11,034 nucleotides of DNA from Phoronis ovalis (taxonomy: Eukaryota > Phoronida > Phoronidae): assembly GCA_028565635.1 (NCBI GenBank), contig JAOXYB010057090.1, positions 1 through 11,034 of the forward strand, in the 5' to 3' direction. Below are positions 1-8,686 of this stretch, piece after piece. A program made the position numbers and the translations under genes. Positions within the stretch are counted from its first letter, which is position 1. Each line of letters opens with the position of its first letter. The notes below the pieces were generated by a model. That model saw nothing but the letters and a program-made list of their open reading frames with translations. It did no database searches and was not told the DNA's origin.

Positions 1-77
1 TGTTTTGTTAAAATATTGGTAGTGTATCTTTTTTTTCTTTTGAAACCTTGATATCTCAACAGGGAGGAGGACATACA
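1..77 (+). repeat. 77-bp direct repeat, copy 1 (may extend left of the window)
   Basis: This segment is identical base for base to 9275-9351, including the run of eight T's, in the same orientation and 9,274 bp away. The match starts at the first base of the window, so the true left end of this copy is not visible. Identity stops after ACATACA. Beyond it, at 90-105, AACACCAGTTGTTCTT is the exact reverse complement of 9549-9564, another part of the right-hand repeat region. Perfect identity in AT-rich intergenic DNA suggests dispersed copies of one repeat family or a recent duplication. The family is not recognised. Confidence 0.9.
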
Positions 78-105
78 TCATCTTCAGAAAACACCAGTTG
101 TTCTT

Positions 106-1680
106 TTTTGCTTTCTCTGTTTAAATCATTTTTATTTATGGCATTTTCTTCAACATAATGCCAACAACAGATAACATCAAAATATAAAATGAATAAAACA
201 ATGACCTAACTTTGTGTATGGATACTGATTACAAATATGGGTGATTGTACTATTGGAGTGAAAAATTCAAGTAGTTTGGTCCTTATCTGCATGGTTCCTG
301 GTTCCAGGTTCACTTCAGAAAATTTCAGTAGAAAATACTTCATTTTTTCACAGGTCAAGAAAATATTTGGGAACGTAGTTTTAGTAGTGAAAGAAAATAC
401 TGTAAAACAAAATCATGGTGATAGCACCTTAAAAACGGCATTAAAAAATAAAACAATTACAATTTAAAGACACTGGCTATAATTTCATTATAAAAATCTT
501 TAAAAAGTAAATATGTAGTTTTGAGTCTATGTATAGGAAAATAATACTATACTGAACATACTCCACCAATCTGATAACAAATATGCAGTTGCCATTATGA
601 TTGGAGCTATTGAAATCTATTGGAATCAGGGCGAAGTAAACATTTAAAAATGATATGAAGGCATTTTCTTGTTTATTTTTTATTAACGTATTAGAGGAAA
701 TACAAATTTTCAATACAACTAAAACAATAAAATAATCAAAATACACCTATAAGTGTCTTTAATAGAAAAGTGTCATTAGAGGATGTCGAATAGAATACAT
801 TGGACTAATAAAGCTAAAATGTGGTAAATTATTTTTATGACACTAGTCCTCATTATAATATAAATCCAAGTGTCGATTTGTTCAGCATTTTATTGAATGT
901 CTTTAAACAAACTATTAGCAACACAAACAAAAATCAAACAAGCTTTCAAATAAATTTTGTATGGCTACTTAATTTACTTGTTCAAAAGCTAAATATAAAT
1001 TTTACTAATTGCATGGTTTGGTATATTTTTGCAATGTGACTGAGTTTTAAAAGTTATATTATGAATTATTATAACATACAAATTTAAACGTTTTTATATT
1101 TTAAATGTAATGAATGCATGGTTTTAAATAATTAATCAGTAACATATCAGTAACTGTTATTCAAAAGTCTCCATACAGTGTATGCGTGCAGATCCAAATT
1201 CTAGGAAAGATAAACAGTTTCAATCAGAGTACATCAGTATGTACTTATAAATTAAATTAACATTTTAATGAATGTTTTTATAGTCTAAAAATATGAGACT
1301 AATATATACATTAGTTTTAGCCTGATAATTTAAATGAACCGTATTAGACACCTTTTGAAAAAAATGCATTTTGACATAAAAATGTATTGACTCGCTAATG
1401 TATTGATTTTTCTTACTAAAGTAAACATAAGCAAGGATATTCTAATATAATCGGAAAAAAGGGTTAACCTTTATCCAATAACCTGCATATGTTGACCTAT
1501 AAGACTAACCTTCATCAGTATTGTATGCTATTGACTATTGTTGGGTTTACTTCAGTTGATTGCATTTTAGACTGAGTGTTAGTGATCAGATGTTAAAAAC
1601 ATTTGAAGAATCTGTGAATAAGCCACATAAAAAGCATATAATTTTAAATCTGAACTATACCTGCATTTGCTAAACAGTCT
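106..1680. other. Gene-free AT-rich spacer upstream of the TRIM gene
   Basis: I find no coding region, RNA gene or clear mobile element here. The open frames that occur on either strand are short (under 90 codons), low in complexity and rich in K, N, I and F, as expected by chance in AT-rich DNA. None matches a family I recognise or is flanked by convincing paired splice sites. The promoter of the downstream TRIM gene presumably lies toward the right end. An A/T-rich box near 1625-1645 could be TATA-like, but AT richness makes this weak. Confidence 0.5.
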
Positions 1681-1720
1681 TTATTTTCCTGAACACATCT
1701 TTTGGACAAAAGTTCTATAG
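1681..1720 (+). other. Candidate 5' untranslated exon end with strong splice donor
   Basis: The sequence CTATAG followed by GTAAGTTG at 1721 is a near-perfect metazoan 5' splice site. It lies on the same strand and about 240 bp upstream of an acceptor (AG at 1955-1956) just before the TRIM start codon. The simplest reading is a non-coding first exon ending at 1720 and a short intron of 1721-1956. The 5' end of this exon is not defined by the sequence. No open frame runs through it into the TRIM coding sequence. Confidence 0.5.
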
Positions 1721-1874
1721 GTAAGTTGTGTCAAATATTCAAGTAATAACAGAGCTGACATGAAAATATAAGTTTACATGTAAAGAATTGAAATTATAAT
1801 ATAATAATACAGTAATCTGTAACTGCGACTTAAATAATTTTGTAGACATGCAATATAAACTTCTAAATATATAC

Positions 1875-1958
1875 CGTTTGTCTTTTTATATATAGGTAAA
1901 CTCAAATCAAATAATCCACATGCTCATTTTTATATTAATTTCTTGTTTTTATACAGAT
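1875..1958 (+). promoter_or_regulatory. Two alternative splice acceptors before the TRIM start codon
   Basis: Two pyrimidine-rich acceptors are visible. The first ends in AG at 1894-1895 after GTTTGTCTTTTTATATAT. The second ends in AG at 1955-1956 after TTTCTTGTTTTTATAC. Use of the second leaves only two bases before the ATG at 1959. Use of the first would keep 61 more bases, including an in-frame ATG at 1920. That would add 13 residues, mostly hydrophobic (MLIFILISCFYTD), to the protein N-terminus. I prefer the second because the RING domain begins about 17 residues after its ATG, as is usual for TRIM proteins. Confidence 0.5.
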
Positions 1959-3878
1959 ATGGCAAGTAAATCTCTAACACTGGCAGAAATCAGTCGGGAC
2001 TTCTTGACTTGTGCAATTTGTTTAGAGGTATACATAAAGCCAAAGCAGCTTCCATGTTTGCATACATTCTGTTTGAAATGTTTAGAAGGCCATATTCATA
2101 AAAGCGCAACAGGGAACAATGTAAACTGTCCGATATGTCAGAGAGACACTAACATACCAAATGGTAGTGCAAATGATTTCAAGGATAACTTTTTTGTATC
2201 AAGTTTATGTGAAGTTTTACCACCTTCAGAAAATACTCAAATATTTTGTGACGATTGTCTATCAAATGCTCCTGCTACACAAGTTTGCATTCTATGTGTT
2301 GAGCGTTTGTGTCAACAGTGCACAGAACATCACCAACGGTCAAAATACACACACAATCATAAAACAGTCACGGTTGAAGAATTCCGTTCAGGTGACTACA
2401 TGAAAGAATTGCGCACAAACCAAAAAAGTTTTTGTCCTATACATACCAAGAAAGAACTAGAACTTTTTTGCTCTCAGTGTAAAATTCCTGTTTGCTTGCT
2501 GTGTACAAAACTACATCATGATAACCACAAAATGACTGCCATGCAAGAGGCTTCAGAAGCTGTGAACAAAGATCTTTGTGACCATATTGAATATCTGAGA
2601 CCGAAAATAAAAATTTTACAGCAAACGATTGATATGCAGAGTAAAATTAGAGAAGACATCGAGAAAAATTTAGAGGATGTTATAAGTGACATAGATAATT
2701 GGGAGAAACAGGAATGCACAAAACTCATGGACATCAAAGACAAATTAATCAATGAAGTACAAACATTGGCAAGATCGGCAAAAAAAGAAAAAGATGGTGT
2801 TTTAGATGCTGTACAACATCAGTTAGCTGCTATGGAAAGCACTATAGCTTATGGTGAAAGAATAACAACATTTGCAACAGACACTGAGAAACTACAGGTT
2901 CATGTTGATCTAAAACAAACTTTACAAGAACTTCAGAGACAAAACCTGGATGTAGATAGTAGTAAGCCACTTTTCAGATTTAAACCAGCACTGATAATGG
3001 AATATGGGACAGTAGAAATGAGTAAATCAAAAGATAGTGCATGGGAGAAGAGAGTACAAGGTATTTTACAACCAAATATCTTGGAGAAGGCTAAGCTGGT
3101 TCATTCATTTAACACTCAAATCGGTAATGGAAATACTAAAAGGATAGCTATAGATAAGAATAAACAGATTCTTGTAACAAGTTCTTTACTACCAGGAGTG
3201 CATGTATACAATCGACAAGGTCTAAAACAATTTGTATTTGGTGGCACAGGTCAGAATCATATGACTGCTACATATGATATTAACATTGATCATGATGGAA
3301 ATATCACAGTTGCATGTAAACAAAATGTTCATATATATGATGCTAACTATCAATTACAACATGTGTTAAAAGATGTATGGAGTATACATGGTCATTCAGT
3401 TTTTCACAAAAATGAGATTCTAGTTTCTGATTATGGTCAAGGTGTGATTAAAGTGTTAGACTGCAACAGCAAACTAAAACGACAAATAGACAAGAAAACT
3501 ATAGGATTAATTTCATTTCTACCTTGGGTTATTACTGTCAATCAAAAGAATGAAATCATAGCAAGCAATTTGGAAACACAAACAGTTTGCATTTTGGATG
3601 AACTTGGAAATAAACTGCATACATACCAACCAACAGGAGACAATTCTCTGAAGGATGTTTGGGGTATATGCACTGATCAGTGGGGCCATATTATTATAGC
3701 TGACAACATTGCTAACCGTCTTCACCTTGTATCCAGCACTGGGCAACACTTGGGTTTACCGGTCACTGCAGATGATGGCCTGGTACGACCATGCGCTGTA
3801 ACTATCAGTGGTCCAGGAGAGCTGGCAGTAATACAAAGAAATGGAAAAGTGAAGTTTTATAAGTATTTGGACATATAG
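1959..3878 (+). CDS. TRIM-family RING E3 ubiquitin ligase with C-terminal beta-propeller-like (NHL-type) repeats
   Basis: The protein is 639 residues, encoded in one uninterrupted exon. Order of parts: a C3HC4 RING at residues 18-60 with ligands C18, C21, C33, H35, C38, C41, C57 and C60; a first B-box at about 97-137; a second B-box at about 159-190 (C159, H162, C171, C174, C179, C182, H187, H190); a predicted coiled coil at about 197-328; and a C-terminal region at about 380-639 with five or six repeats of the pattern hydrophobic strand, D-x-x-G/N, I-x-V/I-A/S, then V/L-x-V-Y/L. That region resembles NHL or related six-bladed propellers. All zinc ligands are intact. Proteins with this layout are usually cytoplasmic E3 ligases that recognise substrate or RNA through the propeller, and such genes are greatly expanded and often intronless in bivalves. 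No filamin domain separates coiled coil and propeller, unlike TRIM2/3/71. It is nearest in layout to TRIM32/TRIM56-like proteins, but orthology cannot be assigned by eye. An in-frame ATG at 1920 could extend it. Confidence 0.93.
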   Translation: MASKSLTLAEISRDFLTCAICLEVYIKPKQLPCLHTFCLKCLEGHIHKSATGNNVNCPICQRDTNIPNGSANDFKDNFFVSSLCEVLPPSENTQIFCDDCLSNAPATQVCILCVERLCQQCTEHHQRSKYTHNHKTVTVEEFRSGDYMKELRTNQKSFCPIHTKKELELFCSQCKIPVCLLCTKLHHDNHKMTAMQEASEAVNKDLCDHIEYLRPKIKILQQTIDMQSKIREDIEKNLEDVISDIDNWEKQECTKLMDIKDKLINEVQTLARSAKKEKDGVLDAVQHQLAAMESTIAYGERITTFATDTEKLQVHVDLKQTLQELQRQNLDVDSSKPLFRFKPALIMEYGTVEMSKSKDSAWEKRVQGILQPNILEKAKLVHSFNTQIGNGNTKRIAIDKNKQILVTSSLLPGVHVYNRQGLKQFVFGGTGQNHMTATYDINIDHDGNITVACKQNVHIYDANYQLQHVLKDVWSIHGHSVFHKNEILVSDYGQGVIKVLDCNSKLKRQIDKKTIGLISFLPWVITVNQKNEIIASNLETQTVCILDELGNKLHTYQPTGDNSLKDVWGICTDQWGHIIIADNIANRLHLVSSTGQHLGLPVTADDGLVRPCAVTISGPGELAVIQRNGKVKFYKYLDI

Positions 3879-3900
3879 GTGGTACTACTACTTTAACATT

Positions 3901-3906
3901 AATAAA
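3901..3906 (+). promoter_or_regulatory. Poly(A) signal AATAAA of the TRIM gene
   Basis: AATAAA lies 23 bases after the TRIM stop codon, giving a very short 3' untranslated region if used. A second AATAAA at 4106-4111 lies inside the fold-back element. Use of the second site would place the left arm of the inverted repeat in the mRNA, but not the right arm. Confidence 0.6.
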
Positions 3907-3921
3907 ATTAGATTCATACTG

Positions 3922-4507
3922 AGCATTTTCTGACATATAGCCTATATAACACTGTAGAAAAGCTGATACCCTAAAGCAATAGGTTATATATCTGTGTTAA
4001 GACCCACGATAATTGCTTGACAAAAATCGCATGATTTTAAGAGCTGAAGTGCGAGGCGTAAAAATTGTCAACTGAATTCGATGACAAAATTAGCTCCTGT
4101 AGACCAATAAATGCATAAAAACAGCAATTAAACTTTACATCACGACAGATTGGCCACATCTTTGCTCTCGGTGGACTCATTTGACAATTTTCGTAAGAGA
4201 TCGATTTAATTGTCTTTTGTGTATAAAATGTTGTATGACCGAAAAAATGATGTTAAGCACAAAATTAATTGTACCAAAATACTGCCAAGCACTCCTTATT
4301 TAATACCAGAATACATTATGACATGTATGCATGTACTTCCATATTCATTTATGATTATTATATGCACATGGAAATGTATGCAACAGTTAAAAATCTGCAC
4401 CACACAGCCGTGTAAGAACGGTTTTGGAATATGGACGCAAATCATGCAATTGAAAACATTAGGGTATCAGCTTTTCTACAGTGTTAGGTTATATGTCAAA
4501 AAATTCT
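3922..4507. mobile_element. Fold-back / terminal-inverted-repeat element (about 586 bp), non-coding
   Basis: The arms at 3922-3974 and 4459-4507 are reverse complements of each other. A 28-bp core is perfect (3947-3974 against 4459-4486, beginning TAACACTGTAGAAAAGC). The outer part (3923-3939 against 4490-4506) matches at 15 of 17 positions, with a few bases of indel between the two blocks. Further inverted pairs are nested inside: GCATGATTT (4029-4037) with its complement (4439-4447), and AAAATTGTCAA (4061-4071) with its complement (4181-4191). No transposase is encoded. Open frames within it are short and unlike any family I recognise. This fits a non-autonomous inverted-repeat element (MITE or fold-back type). 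No clear target-site duplication is visible, so the superfamily is unknown. Confidence 0.7.
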
Positions 4508-5640
4508 ATGGAATGTCTTACCTGCCTCAAAAAAACACTGTATTCCAGTGAAATCATGCACTGTAAAATCGGTGTTCTTTTCGTAACATTCCCGTAAAAT
4601 CATTTATTAATGGTTGCTTGTGGACTACTGTTGGTATGGCGTATATTATAAATTATAATAATTATTAAAATATAGTATTCAATGATTATTAATATTATAA
4701 TGATTAACAGTTAAATTATGACACTTTTAACTAGTATGTATAAGATTACTTTCTGAACTGAATCTTTGTTTTAACAGGTTCTAAATTCATAAATTAGGCA
4801 TAAAACAGTTTTTTCCTATTTTAATTTAAAAATTAAAGATTGACTCTGTCTTTAGAATGTCTAAGCTGGCTATTAATTGACATATTATATGCAGCAGTCA
4901 CTGATGTATGAAAAGTAAATTAAATATATAATTCTACTAACTACATCCTTCATTATTAGCCTTCAAGAAGGGATATGAGAGTGCTTACTTTAATTTATAA
5001 ATACCAGACTACTAAGTTTTCAGGATATTGAGATGCATTTTAGATATCATTGCAAAAATTAGCCAGTCTACAAAAAGTGTATGACACCCGCATTATTTGT
5101 GTCACCTATCACTATGTTAAATATTATTGTTATACTGATATCTGGTGCCGATAGTTTCAGTTGGTAAACAAATAGTTAACATCTATAATCAACGGACATA
5201 CATGTATTTACTCACACTCATGATTTTCATGAGATCATCAGTCCACTATGACTGGACCTTGGTAAACCTTGCACAATCAGGGGAACATGCTTAAGCTAAG
5301 TCATTTAGCATTACGTCCAGAGATAATGCTTGCTGGATTTCCAAAGACAATTGAAATAATCTTTTTTTTCTGAGGGGCGACCTTGCCATGACACCCTGCG
5401 GACACTTGAAACTGCAAGTTTTTAAAAGCTAATATTTCACCTGATGCGTAAGCTAGTTCACCTGATGTTCAAAGGTCGATTTCATGAGATTATATATATA
5501 ACTCTATATTTTATTAATAAAATCAGTCTGAGTCTGAATTACAATCTTAAACCTGTGTTGTGTTTTAGTCAATTCTACAGCATAACACTATTAATGCAAC
5601 AACAGCCACAGTCATATTCCTAGTAGTCTACATGATATCA
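4508..5640. other. Gene-free spacer
   Basis: I see no coding exon or RNA gene. Local structures only: an AT-rich stretch full of TAATTATTA-type words at about 4640-4710; a 7-bp perfect hairpin (CTCATGA, 3-base loop, TCATGAG) at 5217-5233; and the 11-mer TTCACCTGATG occurring twice, 21 bases apart (5436 and 5457). The left part holds nothing that would extend the TRIM gene, and no acceptor with coding sequence continues the - strand exon at 5649-5777. Confidence 0.5.
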
Positions 5641-5648
5641 AAACATAC

Positions 5649-5777
5649 CTGCTATCGATTTCATCCACAACAGCTTGGGCATCTGTTCTACGGTACGGGT
5701 TAATACTGCGTTGTCTCATCCTTGCTGTCATTCTTTCTTCAGTAGCCTGATACTTGGATAAACTAGGGGAATCTCCT
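5649..5777 (-). CDS. Internal coding exon of an unidentified gene (43 codons, phase 2 to phase 2)
   Basis: On the - strand a strong acceptor (CTCTTTTTTTCAG) precedes 129 nt that are open in one frame, and GTATGT follows as donor. The peptide begins GDSPSLSKYQATEERM and continues with a basic segment (RMRQRSINPYRR) and then DAQAVVDEIDS. The charged, helix-friendly composition is unlike random AT-rich translation. The exon starts and ends in phase 2, so it could be skipped without a frame shift. I do not recognise the family. The preceding exon-like segment ends in phase 0 and cannot join it directly, so at least one linking exon is unseen or the segments belong to different transcripts. If not spliced, the frame runs about ten more codons to a TGA. 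Confidence 0.6.
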
Positions 5778-6032
5778 CTGAAAAAAAGAGAGTGCTTTTA
5801 TTGAATTTTTGCTTAGCTCTGATAAAACTTATTCCAAGAATGATCCAGCTCACTTTTCCTTTGTGATCACTGCGAAAACTTGGAATGACAAATATTTAGA
5901 GAAATAAAATAAAAATATAATGCATACAAAAATAGAAGAATTTGCAGTGTTCTTTTAATATGTTCTTTTATGTAAATCTGGAAATTGTTATAGGCAAAAT
6001 GACGGTAAATAAAGCTGTAATGCAGATTATAC

Positions 6033-6130
6033 CTGATAAATGCTATACAGTAATTCCTCTATGCCATATTGAATTTCTTTGACAATCATATCCAGCAAGG
6101 AAGACAGATTAACAAAAAGCAACACAGGCT
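6033..6130 (-). CDS. Possible coding exon, unidentified (32 codons)
   Basis: On the - strand an acceptor (AGTTTTTTCTCAG) and a donor (CAG, then GTATAA) bound 98 nt with one open frame. The peptide has an amphipathic, leucine-rich stretch (VNLSSLLDMIVKEIQYGIEE). The open frame extends left of the acceptor as well, so the true exon start is uncertain. It would start in phase 1 and end in phase 0. Joining it to the GTAAGT donor inside the 6375-6520 exon creates a TAG, and joining it to the exon at 5649-5777 breaks frame. This may therefore be a chance open frame. Confidence 0.25.
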
Positions 6131-6374
6131 CTGAGAAAAAACTAGTTAGCTTCATCTTATACTCAAACTCTGGTGCGCGCATTTTATCAAAGACAAGAAG
6201 CAATTATAATTCAATAACATCCTCTTGAGAATTTGGCAAATAACATAGTATATACATCAGTCTTGATGCTTAATTCCTGTCCTTTCTTAAGTAATATTAC
6301 CAAAATTAGTTAGGATGATTCAACAAGCAGTATTAATTGCTAGGTCATGTACAATCAGACTTAACTACAGACAT

Positions 6375-6520
6375 TCAGTTCTGCACCTGTTTCTGATCTA
6401 TATGCTCCACAACAGTTTGCTCATTGTGGGTCACGTAGATTTCACAAACACAAGCTGAAGACTTACATATCTGTACATTCACTTGACCATCTTTTCCTTG
6501 CTGTCGACCTGTGTAGATTG
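6375..6520 (-). CDS. Last coding exon of an unidentified gene, with stop codon
   Basis: After the acceptor GTTTCATTTTTAG the - strand is open for 48 codons to a TGA at 6375-6377. The first two bases complete a codon begun by the G at the end of the exon at 7109, giving a junction ...YLNLL-A-IYTGRQQ... with matching phase. The peptide contains GKDGQVNVQICKSSACVCE and then EIYVTHNEQTVVEHID. I do not recognise a domain. Two internal donors are possible: GTAAGT after ...VQI (perfect consensus) and GTGCAG after ...DQKQ. The stop may therefore be used in only one isoform, or the exon may continue into others downstream. No canonical AATAAA was found just downstream on this strand. Confidence 0.6.
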
Positions 6521-7020
6521 CTAAAAATGAAACAAAATAAACTGGATTTTAAAACATGCTACTTCATTGACTAAGACAAAAGGTTAAATTTACATAAGCC
6601 AGATATGTAACATATTATTTACATGTGCCACTTGATGCCACAGCAAAGTGAGTCCAGTTGATCCAAAAATAAACTATATAAGGTTATTTTCGCATTCAAA
6701 TCAATTGCCTATTCTTTACATTTATTAATTTCAGTTGATAAGTGATTGTACATATAATGACCGCTATACACAGACTGCTGCATATATTTATGTAGAACAT
6801 AATTATTACAAACAGTCAATGTGGTCAAGTCATGCCAGTGACTAGTACATAATACTTAGAACCAATCGCTACAAGCGATGTCACAAAACACACAAAAGGT
6901 GCAAAATTTAAATGTGTCTATATATTAAGCAGTTAGAATAGCTACAGCTCAATTACTACACACATTAACTTCCGCATCTGTTTGTTCTTTCATCTACGCC
7001 TTTAGAGGGTAAAAGTAGTA

Positions 7021-7035
7021 ACACACACACACACA
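7021..7035. repeat. (AC)n microsatellite, 15 bp
   Basis: Seven and a half AC units, lying in the intron just downstream of the - strand exon that ends at 7109. Confidence 0.9.
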
Positions 7036-7108
7036 ATGGGTACCAAAATTATTTTTAGCATGGCAACATGAACTACAAAGTCTTTCAAAGGCTGCCACCA
7101 GATCTTAC

Positions 7109-7779
7109 CTAATAGATTCAGGTAAAGTTCCAGCTGAGAACCAGGTTGAGCCCAAGGAAATACGTGGGGAATGTTTCGATCCCAACTACCACTTTCAGAT
7201 TGTCTTCCATTTTCAACAAAAACTCCCAGTTGTGCTCTCGTGTGAGAAGAATTTTGAGGTAATCCCACTTGTGAATCTAGAGGCATTCCAACTAGTCTTA
7301 AATTTACCGGGTCAGACACACCGTTTCTTACGGTATTCCCTTCATATAACAAACGTTGTCCTGTGTCTAGTCATATTAACTGAAGTATGATCTATGGCAT
7401 TCATATTGGAAAGATTATTTGTAAATCTAGCACCATTTATAACAGATGACTCTGGGATAGATATTTGTGTTTGCCTCGGATGCCCAAAAGGCAGTGTATG
7501 CCGAGACAATGCAGGATGCTGTACACCCCCCAACAAATCATTATAATCAGTTTCTGTTCCCTGCGGAAGTATTGGCGAAGCAGGCATATACAACCGCTGG
7601 TCTACTCCTCCAGTCATATATCGTAGAACACTAGACTGTAATATTGTGCCAGGCATGTAAGGCACAGGTATAAATGAAGATGACTGTACAGTTAATATGC
7701 CTGAAAGTCCAAGTCCAGGCCTTCGGGGAACTGAATTAGGAATATTTGGCAACATAACAGAAAGATAAGATGCATGCAA
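7109..7779 (-). CDS. Large exon of an unidentified proline-rich protein gene, reading frame broken near 7345-7370
   Basis: Two - strand open frames abut. Frame 1 runs from an ATG at 7777-7779 (or a second at 7753-7755, giving MLPNIPNSVPRRPGLG) to a TGA at 7342-7344. Frame 2 opens just after a TGA at 7371-7373 and runs to the donor after 7109 (CTATTAG, then GTAAGATC). Both have protein-like, P-, S-, G- and N-rich composition with few cysteines: frame 1 includes GILTVQSSSFIPVPYMPG, and frame 2 includes GSWDRNIPHVFPWAQPG. They look like one protein interrupted by a single-base indel inside the 30-nt overlap, because no good donor occurs in frame 1. The exon end is in phase 1 and fits the next exon at 6375-6520. 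The start is uncertain: an acceptor-like TTCCTAATTCAG ending at 7734 could make this an internal exon. A sequencing error, a natural frameshift or a decaying gene would all explain the break. No family recognised. Confidence 0.55.
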
Positions 7780-8107
7780 GTTTCGTAATCAGTATATGTA
7801 AATACTAAATGGCTAACCATCTGATTTTGAGAGTGTTATGCAGCTGTAGTAAAACCAAGATATGCAGATATGAGTTTCCATTGCATGTGACAGTTGTCCA
7901 CTGATAGTTCATTTGATGTTAGGTGTGTCTGGCATTGTACAAAATAATTATTATAACTATATAACTCATTAAACGTTAAAAATTGGTGCATGCATACTGC
8001 ACAAATGTAAATTTTGAAATAAATACAAAGTATCTTAATTGAACTGATATATTTTTCTTTAGACACTTTAAAAGTATGGAGAATACCATAAGGATATGTT
8101 ACAACTG
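7780..8107. other. Spacer between two - strand genes; 3' untranslated region of the CCDC117-like gene
   Basis: This follows the stop codon of the CCDC117-like gene and ends near the first possible start codon of the next gene. The open frame across it is AT-driven and is best read as untranslated. I find no AATAAA or ATTAAA on the - strand here, so the poly(A) site of the upstream gene is undefined. Confidence 0.45.
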
Positions 8108-8204
8108 TCATAAGTCCATATCTTCATCTTCATTTATATCAAAAACATCATCTTCTGTTTGTTTTCCAATGTTGGTTACATCTGTAGTCAAACATGACAA
8201 ACCA
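8108..8204 (-). CDS. Terminal exon of a CCDC117-like gene
   Basis: The acceptor ATGTTATTTCAG is followed by T, which completes the AG left by the previous exon to give serine. Then come 31 codons and a TGA at 8108-8110. The peptide ends in a strongly acidic tail, EDDVFDINEDEDMDL. As I recall it, human CCDC117 also ends in a short acidic tail of similar form (EEEMEL), which supports the family call made from the preceding exon. Splicing 8687 to 8204 removes 482 bp and keeps frame. Confidence 0.75.
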
Positions 8205-8686
8205 CTGAAATAACATAAAAATGAAAACTACAAAACCAAGTTTACATGAGATCTAAATGGGCTAAAGTGAGATGAATTAAGACACTATCTCGAGTTTCTA
8301 GAAAAAAGGTTTTTAGAAACTGATTAATCAAAAACAAGAGGAACATCTCTCAAATCATCTGCAAATACCACTAAGTGCATGTAGGAAAATAATATAAGTA
8401 AAAAATGGATAGTCTTGTGAATATTTTGCAAATGCTACTAAATGTTCGTAGCTACAACAGGTTCTCTAAATTTACAAGCAGGTTTATTTTGGAGGATCCA
8501 CGATAGAGGAATTAGTGTCCAATATCAAATTATTCTGAACATTCAAAATGCAGTCTCACATAGAGATTTTTTTAAGAATGAAACTCAGTTACTATTGTAT
8601 TTTAACCACATTTACATTTCAAACATATCAATCATCTTTTCAACAACAGATTTCATGCAAATTAACAGTAACCATTATATAATCAC
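8205..8686. other. Intron of the CCDC117-like gene
   Basis: It begins GTGATTATATAATG and ends TTATGTTATTTCAG on the - strand. It contains an imperfect hairpin at 8293-8321 (AGTTTCTA, bulged G, A-run / T-run, TAGAAACT). A + strand open frame of about 90 codons inside it is not gene-like. Nothing else is evident. Confidence 0.6.

Noticed and set aside
237-1039. Three open frames of 72-89 codons (both strands) in the left spacer
   Set aside because: Composition is typical of translated AT-rich DNA (K, N, I, F runs), with no domain, no paired splice sites and no supporting neighbour.
2161-2752. Open frames in other frames or strand inside the TRIM gene
   Set aside because: They overlap the intact RING/B-box/coiled-coil coding sequence and have no independent signal.
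4210-4551. Open frame of 113 codons on the + strand
   Set aside because: It lies mostly within the fold-back element, crosses its right arm and lacks an ATG at its given start. The length is within chance for one frame.
4640-4710. Palindromic TAATTATTA-type AT stretch as a matrix attachment or origin signal
   Set aside because: Such words are expected in DNA this AT-rich, and nothing specific distinguishes it.
5436-5467. TTCACCTGATG twice at a 21-bp period
   Set aside because: Only 11 bases are shared and there are just two copies; too little for a tandem repeat or a regulatory claim.
7002-7108. Continuation of the large - strand exon past 7109
   Set aside because: A good GTAAGA donor is present at 7108, and the read-through peptide runs into the AC microsatellite; the downstream exon fits in phase.
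7836-8111. A 91-codon - strand open frame
   Set aside because: It overlaps the stop of the CCDC117-like terminal exon in another frame and is best read as 3' untranslated sequence.
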